6,122 nt of DNA from Bryobacteraceae bacterium (GTDB lineage: Bacteria > Acidobacteriota > Terriglobia > Bryobacterales > Bryobacteraceae): the NCBI GenBank assembly GCA_014379815.1, contig JACMLA010000897.1, positions 1 to 6,122 on the forward strand, in the 5' to 3' direction. The position numbers were made by a program, and so were the translations under genes. The notes beneath the pieces were generated by a model. It was not told the origin of the DNA. It did not search any database and was given only the letters and a program-made list of their open reading frames with translations. Shown one piece after another: positions 1 through 6,122 of this stretch (positions within the stretch are counted from its first letter, which is position 1; every line of letters starts with the position of its first letter).

Positions 1-96
1 CCCCGATTTCGGCGGGAACGCCGGTGCCTCCGATGTAAAGGGTTCTGTCCAGCCCGTCGTACTGAAAGCCCAAATGCAAACTTGCGGTGCTGACGC
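1..96. other. Left-edge stretch without an assignable gene
   Basis: This is the short stretch downstream of the PEP-CTERM gene stop. On the minus strand one frame stays open from just after a TGA at 104-106 to the window edge. It reads plausibly as protein (it includes the run FQYDGLDRTLYIGGTG) but has no ATG or GTG start, only TTG codons at 79 and 73 with no Shine-Dalgarno before them. It could be a decayed fragment or chance. A 5-bp stem with a 4-base loop lies at 10-14/19-23 and has no T run after it, so I do not call it a terminator. Confidence 0.2.
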
Positions 97-198
97 TTAC
101 ATTTCAGAACGGGCCAGTAGGCGCCCGCGCAAACGATTAGCAACAGCCAGGCTTGCCAGCACCGCCGCAACGATCAACAGACTTCCGGGTTCTGGCAC
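97..198 (-). other. PEP-CTERM sorting signal (C-terminal tail and stop)
   Basis: The tripartite tail consists of the motif VPEP, a hydrophobic segment (roughly GSLLIVAAVLASLAVA) and a basic end (NRLRGRLLAR) before the TAA. In the family, exosortase recognises this signal at the inner membrane and cleaves it during export. No exosortase gene is in the window. The tail is out of frame with the ATG at 784 in the sequence as given. Confidence 0.88.
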
Positions 199-784
199 GC
201 TCTGAAAACTTATGTTGTCGATTACGCCGTCTCCCTCAAATTGTGCCAGGTTGGCAATTGTAATTTTGCGCGCGATACAGGAGTCCACTGTACGTGAACC
301 TTCCCTGATTGCGCCGACTTGCAGTTACGTAAACACCCACCAGGTCAGTGGTGCTGATCAAGTCACCCGAGGCGCCGAACAACTCCAACGTGGAGCCGCG
401 AAGATATATGTTTTGGATAGCAAAGTCAAAGCTGAGAGAGTTAACGGGCCCGTCCTGGAACAGCATCGTCAGTGTCGCGAGCCGGTCGGCTATCGAGATG
501 TTACCGTTCAGGAGGAGCACGTGGCCAGTCAAGTTGAAGTCGGTAAGATCCCAGATGCCATAATCAAGGATTATGGCCGGGTCGCTCTCCATGATTACGT
601 AAGCGTCAGGAGGCTCAAGGCTTAGGGTCACGGCCGGTGTGTATTCGAAGCGGACGCCTTCGAGGACGCGACCGTTTATGGTCGAGTACGGCTCCAGACT
701 CTCAAAGTCTATGAAGCCGGCGACTGCTGGAACCGCAGTACCTAAAACTAAACTGGTCACCAGAATTTGCAACGCTTTATTCAT
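97..784 (-). pseudogene. PEP-CTERM sorting-domain protein, interrupted by a frameshift
   Basis: This gene encodes an exported protein of unknown function meant for exosortase-dependent sorting. The N-terminus (MNKALQILVTSLVLGTAVPAVA) is a signal peptide. It is followed by a beta-rich body (FIDFESL near residue 25, SLSFDFA near 117) typical of PEP-CTERM proteins. As it stands the frame from the ATG at 784 runs 182 codons and stops at 236, ending in out-of-frame sequence. The missing C-terminus lies one base over (frame open 324-97): VIDNISF, then VPEPGS, a hydrophobic stretch and an arginine-rich end with the stop at 97-99. Dropping one base near 277 joins YSGLL to IARKITIANL and gives a normal protein of about 228 residues. 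The start is supported by a GAGGAG six bases upstream. The body's function is not recognised. A true pseudogene, a phase-variable gene or a sequencing error are all possible. The family call is firm and the status of the break is not. Confidence 0.85.
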
Positions 785-790
785 ACTGAA

Positions 791-796
791 CTCCTC
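791..796 (-). promoter_or_regulatory. Shine-Dalgarno for the PEP-CTERM gene
   Basis: GAGGAG sits six bases before the ATG at 784 (GAGGAG TTCAGT ATG on the minus strand). It is a strong match to the anti-Shine-Dalgarno and fixes the start in front of the signal peptide. Confidence 0.75.
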
Positions 797-822
797 GGAA
801 AAATCGAAGAGGCGGGCAACTC

Positions 823-851
823 ATTGTACACGTTCACGTTCAAAGTGGAAA
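823..851 (-). promoter_or_regulatory. Candidate sigma-70 promoter for the PEP-CTERM gene
   Basis: On the minus strand TTTCCA (846-851) and TACAAT (823-828) are separated by 17 bases. They match the -35 and -10 consensus at 4/6 and 5/6 positions. The predicted transcript would start about 30 bases before the ATG, leaving room for the GAGGAG. The -35 overlaps the end of the dehydrogenase coding region, so the PEP-CTERM gene may be transcribed separately from the upstream cluster. Seen by eye only. Confidence 0.35.
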
Positions 852-2369
852 CTCAATACCCTGAGCAAGGGGAAGTTCGGTGGACCAGTTGATAGTCACG
901 GTCTGCCGGCGCATGTAGGCTTTCCACGAATCGCTGCCGGACTCGCGGCCCCCACCAGTATCCTTCTCACCTCCAAAAGCGCCCCCGATTTCGGCTCCGC
1001 TGGTCCCGATATTGACGTTGGCGATTCCGCAGTCGCTCCCTCGGGAACTGAGGAACGTTTCGGCGCTGCGCATGCTGTCCGTGAAAATGGCGGACGATAG
1101 ACCTTGCGGCACATCGTTGTGCCAGCCGATCACCTCTTCCAGATCCTCGAATTCAATCAGGTAGAGAATCGGTGCGAAGATTTCTTCCTGGATGACCGGC
1201 ATGGTGTGTCTTGCGCGAACAAGGCACGGCTCCACATAATTGCCGCCCAGCGGTTTACCACCGTACAGAACTTCGCCACCCTCTTCGACGATTCGCGCAA
1301 GACCTGCCTGCATTCGCTCCACCGCGCCGTGATTGATCAGAGGTCCAATCAGCGTGTCTGGTGCAAGAGGCGAGCCAATGCGGACCTGCTTCCATGCGGC
1401 GATCAGACGCTCCGTCATTTTGCCGGCGATGTTCTTATGCAGGAACAGTCGACGAGTGGATGTACACCTCTGACCGGCGGTGCCGACGGCTCCGAAGAGG
1501 GTCGCCCGAAGCACCATATCGAGGTTGGCATCCTCCATTACGATCAGCCCGTTGTTGCCACCAAGTTCGAGCAAAGTGCGGCCTAAGCGCTTGCCCACAA
1601 CTTCTGCCACACGACGGCCCATCCCGGTCGAGCCCGTAGCGCTGATCAGCGGAATGCGGCGGTCGCTGAGCATCGTCTCGCCAATTGTGGCCACATCGCC
1701 GATGACGAGATTGAAGACACCTGGCCACCCGTGTCGTTCGAGAACAGCGTTGCAGATGTTTTGAACGGCGATCGCAGTGAGAGGCGTTTCCGGCGAGGGC
1801 TTCCAGACAACAGTGTCCCCGCAGACCGCCGCAAGCAGCGCGTTCCATGCCCAGACAGCGACGGGGAAGTTGAACGCGCTAATCACACCGACGACGCCCA
1901 GAGGGTGCCATTGCTCATACATGCGGTGGATGGGACGCTCGCTATGCATGGTCAGGCCGTACAACTGGCGCGACAGGCCCACCGCAAAGTCGGCAATGTC
2001 GATCATCTCCTGCACTTCGCCAAGACCTTCCTGCAGAATCTTGCCCATCTCAATCGAGACCAGCGCGCCCAGTTCCGCTTTGTGCCGTCTCAGTTCCTCG
2101 CCAATTTCCCGGACAATCGCACCACGCTGAGGAGCGGGATGCATGCGCCAGCGCAGGAAGGTTTCGTGAGCACTCGCGACAATGGCGTCGTAGTCTTCCA
2201 CTCGAGCCATTCGCAGCTTGCCAATAGGTGTGCCATCACTGGGGTCCAAGGACACCAGAAGGTCGCCGGTCGTTTCCAGCCACTGCAGTCCGCAGGCTCC
2301 GGAGTTCTCATCTTTAATCCCAAGACGCCGTAGCGTCTCCTCACGTAGGCTCACTTCTGCGATAGCCAT
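840..2369 (-). CDS. amaB: ALDH7-family dehydrogenase (2-aminoadipate semialdehyde / L-piperideine-6-carboxylate dehydrogenase)
   Basis: Cytoplasmic NAD(P)-dependent aldehyde dehydrogenase of the antiquitin (ALDH7) family. Characterised members oxidise 2-aminoadipate 6-semialdehyde, in equilibrium with piperideine-6-carboxylate, to 2-aminoadipate in lysine breakdown. The 509 residues are full family length. Visible landmarks are Asn167 in AFNFPVAVW, Lys190 in VVWKPSPETP for cofactor binding, GSTGMG at 246-251, general base Glu268 in LLELGGNN, nucleophile Cys302 in GTAGQRCTSTRR, and EEIFAP at 395-400. ALDH7-specific features are Glu121 in GEVQEM, Arg301 beside the nucleophile, the anchor loop TSGAEIGGAFGGEK near 456-469, and the end LPLAQGIEF. 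The ATG at 2369 has GGAGGG six bases upstream, inside the radical SAM gene, which it overlaps by 19 bp. Family is certain and substrate very likely, but no other lysine-degradation gene is visible. The symbol follows Pseudomonas usage. Confidence 0.93.
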   Translation of the reverse strand: MAIAEVSLREETLRRLGIKDENSGACGLQWLETTGDLLVSLDPSDGTPIGKLRMARVEDYDAIVASAHETFLRWRMHPAPQRGAIVREIGEELRRHKAELGALVSIEMGKILQEGLGEVQEMIDIADFAVGLSRQLYGLTMHSERPIHRMYEQWHPLGVVGVISAFNFPVAVWAWNALLAAVCGDTVVWKPSPETPLTAIAVQNICNAVLERHGWPGVFNLVIGDVATIGETMLSDRRIPLISATGSTGMGRRVAEVVGKRLGRTLLELGGNNGLIVMEDANLDMVLRATLFGAVGTAGQRCTSTRRLFLHKNIAGKMTERLIAAWKQVRIGSPLAPDTLIGPLINHGAVERMQAGLARIVEEGGEVLYGGKPLGGNYVEPCLVRARHTMPVIQEEIFAPILYLIEFEDLEEVIGWHNDVPQGLSSAIFTDSMRSAETFLSSRGSDCGIANVNIGTSGAEIGGAFGGEKDTGGGRESGSDSWKAYMRRQTVTINWSTELPLAQGIEFPL

Positions 2370-3202
2370 GAAAATCCCTCCGTACCGGTCGCGAATCTGC
2401 GCCCATGCGCCTGGGTCACTGCTGCAAGTTGCTCCACGATTGTAGATTGCCAGGTAGCGTCAAAATAGCTCAGGTGCCCGTGGTGACTGGCGATGCGGAA
2501 AGCGGCGGACCGGGTCGTGGCTCCAGTCTGTCGGTTGCTGCGGGTATGAAAAGGATCAGCGATGAGATCTTCTTTGCTGGCATCCAGAGCCTGTAGCCCG
2601 AGCACTTCGGGAGTGCAGGGCAGCAGCGGAGCCAGCGTAATAAACGTTCGGATGCTCCCCACCGTTAGCCGGCGAACCGCGTCCAGACGCAAATCGTTGG
2701 GCTCACACAAAGGCTCGTAGATGCGGCGAATGTCGTCACGATCGGTCGTGACGGAGAAGCTGACGCGGACATCGGTGCGGGTCCCAAGACGCTGGAGCCG
2801 TTCCAGATCGCGCAGGATCAACGGAGCCCGGGTCTGAAACACGATGCGTTGCGGTGGTGCCTCGATCAGGGCATCCAGTACCGAGGGCATTAGAGGATCG
2901 ATCTGCTCGGCAGGCTGCCATGGATCGACAAGAGGCGAACAGTAGATAATCTCGCTGCCTCGCATGGTGCGGCGAATGAGATCCGGCGCGTTCCGTTTAA
3001 AGGTGGTGCCCTCACCCCAGTGCTCCCAGTCCTCCCGGTGCAGACCCGCGTAAATCCTCATCGTAGGCACATAACAGTAGGAGCAACCGTACGTGCAGTT
3101 CCGCGCTGGACTCAGCGAGTGAGTAAATCCAGCCTGCGCGATGAAACCGGAGGTTTGGCTAAGAATGGAACGGGCTTCGGTGTTCTTGATAACGTGCGGC
3201 AC
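2351..3202 (-). CDS. Radical SAM protein, SPL / DNA-repair-photolyase-like family
   Basis: Predicted 4Fe-4S radical SAM enzyme of 283 residues. The signature CxxxCxxC is present as CTYGCSYC (Cys36, Cys40, Cys43), followed by the usual aromatic YVP. The N-terminal context (ARSILSQTSGF then the cysteine loop) and YCSPLVDPWQPAE at 87-99 are typical of the COG1533 group related to spore photoproduct lyase. Genuine spore photoproduct lyases repair thymine dimers in spores, but most COG1533 members have no proven substrate, so a DNA-repair role is only suggested by family. The start is a GTG at 3202, the only start codon between the upstream in-frame stop (3278-3280) and the cysteine motif, and it has no clear Shine-Dalgarno. 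It begins 13 bases after the hydrolase stop, so translation may depend on reinitiation. Its end overlaps the dehydrogenase start by 19 bp, which points to co-translation. All cluster cysteines are intact. Confidence 0.88.
   Translation of the reverse strand: MPHVIKNTEARSILSQTSGFIAQAGFTHSLSPARNCTYGCSYCYVPTMRIYAGLHREDWEHWGEGTTFKRNAPDLIRRTMRGSEIIYCSPLVDPWQPAEQIDPLMPSVLDALIEAPPQRIVFQTRAPLILRDLERLQRLGTRTDVRVSFSVTTDRDDIRRIYEPLCEPNDLRLDAVRRLTVGSIRTFITLAPLLPCTPEVLGLQALDASKEDLIADPFHTRSNRQTGATTRSAAFRIASHHGHLSYFDATWQSTIVEQLAAVTQAHGRRFATGTEGFSWLSQK
2376..2381 (-). promoter_or_regulatory. Shine-Dalgarno for the ALDH7 gene
   Basis: GGAGGG lies six bases before the ATG at 2369 and is embedded in the last codons of the radical SAM gene. 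It decides the dehydrogenase start and supports translation from a shared transcript. Confidence 0.75.
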
Positions 3203-6122
3203 TACTACAGCGCGACTACTGGTTCGCCCGACTTTTTGTAATGTATGAAGGCGTGTAGCCTTCCCATTCCCAGGGGGTCACGGTGTTCCCCAGAATCGTT
3301 TCCATAAGAGGCCGAAACGTTACCTCGGCGTTGTCGCTGTTGGTGAGCAGAATCATGCAAGCCTGTCTGCGTTCGAAGCAAATCATGTAGTCCTGAGCAC
3401 CATCGCCGTGCCCTTCCTTAAAGAAGGCGGGGCCAAATTTCGTACGCGTCAGCAGTCCCCATCCAACTCCATAGGCGAGTCCAACACCCGGCGCCTCGGT
3501 ACCCTCAGGCTCGTTCCTATCGACAGCAAACTGATGCAGCGAGTTGATCCGGATGAAAGGAGCCAGCATCGCTTTTCTTGTGGCCGGCTTGATGATCTTG
3601 CCTTCGAAAAGCGCGGATGCGAACCGGGCCAGGTCTTCCGCGCTGGTAGTCATGGAGCCCGCTGCACGGGATGGAAAGCGTTTGGTCTGGGAGATGAAAC
3701 GCTCATTGGCATCGTAGCGATCTGCCACGTCTTCTGCGAACTCGGCCTTATAGATCATGCCCGTACGTGTCATTTGCAGAGGCGTGAAGAACGCCTCCTG
3801 CATGAGTTCCTGCAAAGGTTTACCCTGCTGTTGCTCGACAAGGAACTGTACCAGGTTAATACCCTCGCCGGAGTACCCATACTTTGATCCGGGCTTGAAG
3901 TGAAGATGCATCTTCTTGTCGGGCTCAAGGAACGCGAAGTTAAGGAGCCCGGATGTATGGGCGAGTAGCATTCGCGGAGTTACCTCCGGCCACCCTGATT
4001 CCTGGACAATTGCGGACGCGGTCTCCCGATAAGGCTGGTACGTGTTCAGCGGATTCGGCAACTGCTGGGCGACCGGCGTATCGAGGCGAAACTTGCCGCG
4101 CTCCACCAATTGCATGACATAGGTTCCAAAGACGGCTTTAGTAATAGAAGCTGCCCACGTAGTGGTCTCGCGAGTCATTGGCAGGGCGGGCTCGCGGCGG
4201 CGCAAGCCAAACGCTTCACTCCACACAAGTCGCCCGCGATCCAGTACAGCGATTTGTGCGCCAGTTACATGAGCTGCTTCCAGAGTCTTTGCAGCGAACG
4301 CTTTCGCTTCCGATTGCGTGATCTTTGAGCCGTCTAACCGGCGAATGGCCGCACCTGAATCCCGGTCGGCGCCGGAAGCAGAGAAAGAAATTGGCAACAA
4401 GACGACTACCAGTAGAGCAGCGATTTTCAGATGGATCTCCACTATTTCCGCAGTCGTCAGTATAACTGGAAGTACGCAACATCGCAGATTTCTCGTACAT
4501 TTAGTTACTCAGGTTACAAAGTGCCGCGTGTTACACTCCTCGCTTCATGAAGCGTCTCGCTGTTGTTGGTACCGGATACGTTGGCCTTGTCAGTGGCGCA
4601 ATGTTTGCCTCGGTCGGAAATCAGGTCGTCTGCGTTGATAAAGATCCCGCGATTGTGTCGGCCCTGGAGGCGGGTAATTGCACGATTCATGAGCCCGGCT
4701 TAGACGAAATTCTGCGCACTACGGTTGCGGACGGAACGCTGAAGTTTACCAGCAGCATCGCGGACGCGGTAGACGGAGCGGATGCGACCCTGATTGCCGT
4801 AGGAACTCCATCGCTGCAGTCCGGCGCTTACGATTTCCGGTATGTGGAATCAGCCACACAGGAAGTCGGACGGGCTTTGCGCGCATTCGGACCCCAGGCT
4901 CGCTCCCCACACTTTGTCGTGTTGAAGAGCACAATTACGCCTGACATTTACACCCGCGTTCAGGCCATTTTGAACGAAGAACTCCTTGGATCGGGAGTCG
5001 AATTCGATGTGGTTTCAAATCCTGAATTTCTGGCTGAGGGTACCGCGGTCCGGGATTTTAGCCAGCCGAGCCGCATAATTGTCGGTACAGTCTCCGCAGC
5101 AGCCCAGCAGTTTATGGAAGCGCTGTACAGCCCTTTCACAAGGCGCAAGCCGGGTCTATTGCAAGTTACCGATCCCAAGTCGGCCATAGTGGCAAAGCTG
5201 GCGGCCAATAGTTTTCTGGCGTGTCGTGTGGCCCTGATGAATGAGCTGGCACGTTACTGCGACGCAGTGGGTGCGGACATCGAACTGGTTCGCGCCGGAC
5301 TGGCAACCGATCCGCGGATTGGTCACCTCTTCCTCTACGCCGGCCCCGGATACGGTGGCAGTTGCTTTGGAAAGGATATCCGCGCGCTCCGCGAAAGTGC
5401 TCGCGAACATGGAACCGAGCTCAGTCTGGTTCCGGCTATCGAAAACTCGAATAACCTCCAGAAACTTCTGCTGCCTCAAAAGGTCGAGAGGCACTTCGGC
5501 TCTGTTGCCGGAAAGACGATCGCAGTGTGGGGCATCGCTTTCAAGGCACGCACTGACGATATTCGTGAGTCGCCTGCGATTGACTGCATCGACTCCCTGC
5601 TGGCTCGGGGTGCGAGGATTCAGGCTCATGATCCCGAGGCTCAGTCTCGGGCACGCGACCTCTACGGGGACCGCATCACACTCTTTGACAACAAATATGA
5701 CGCCGTGCGTGGCGCCAGCGCGCTTGTGATCATGACCGAGTGGGACGCGTACAAGAGTCCTGACTACGACGAACTGCGGAGACTACTTCTGGACCGTGTG
5801 TTGTTCGACGGTCGCAACATTCTGGACCCCGCGGAAGTGCAGGCGGCGGGGCTGGCCTATATCGGCATGGGTCGACGCGGGAAAGAGCAGACCGGCCTTC
5901 ACGCCCGCGCGATCTAGCAGATCCACTCGTATCACCAGGCCATAACTTTCCTAAGCTGTCAAGCAGACAGTAATACCTTGCCGTCGAGGGTGCTAGCAAG
6001 TTACGAGGTGAAACTTACCTGGTCAGCTCAGGAAACTGCTTTCGGAGCTGGGCTACTTTGGGAGCGTCGTTCACCACGATGTAGGGTTCGTTCGGGTGCT
6101 GCTTCAGATAGTTCTGGTGGTA

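Overview
The window reads as ordinary chromosomal DNA from a Gram-negative, environmental-type bacterium of moderately high GC. It carries a protein with a PEP-CTERM (exosortase) sorting tail and an exported class-C-type beta-lactamase fold protein, and it has no phage, transposon or plasmid hallmarks. Exosortase/PEP-CTERM systems are common in soil Acidobacteriota, Proteobacteria, Verrucomicrobia and Planctomycetes. An acidobacterium is my best guess, but the sequence alone does not fix the phylum.

Layout. Positions 1-96 hold no assignable gene. A tightly packed minus-strand cluster follows. In transcription order (right to left) it contains an exported beta-lactamase-family serine hydrolase (3216-4442), a radical SAM protein of the SPL/DNA-repair-photolyase-like family (2351-3202), an ALDH7/antiquitin-type aldehyde dehydrogenase (840-2369), and a PEP-CTERM surface/secreted protein (97-784). 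The first three are spaced 13 bp apart and then overlap by 19 bp, so they look like one transcript. The PEP-CTERM gene has its own strong Shine-Dalgarno and a candidate promoter inside the 3' end of the dehydrogenase gene. Its reading frame is broken near position 277 by what looks like a single extra base, which separates the body of the protein from its sorting tail.

A 104-bp divergent intergenic region (4443-4546) separates this cluster from a complete plus-strand UDP-glucose 6-dehydrogenase gene (ugd, 4547-5917). Convergent to ugd, the last 35 codons of a minus-strand methionine sulfoxide reductase gene (msrA, 6015-6122) run off the right edge.

How the genes may relate. Ugd supplies UDP-glucuronate for surface polysaccharide, and PEP-CTERM proteins are typically found in exopolysaccharide producers, but nothing here links the two directly. 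ALDH7 enzymes oxidise 2-aminoadipate semialdehyde (piperideine-6-carboxylate) in lysine degradation, yet no lysine aminotransferase or oxidase is in view. The window looks mainly like housekeeping and accessory metabolism. I did not find a convincing new multi-gene system. The points most worth a second look are the frameshifted PEP-CTERM gene and the coupled hydrolase / radical SAM / ALDH7 arrangement.
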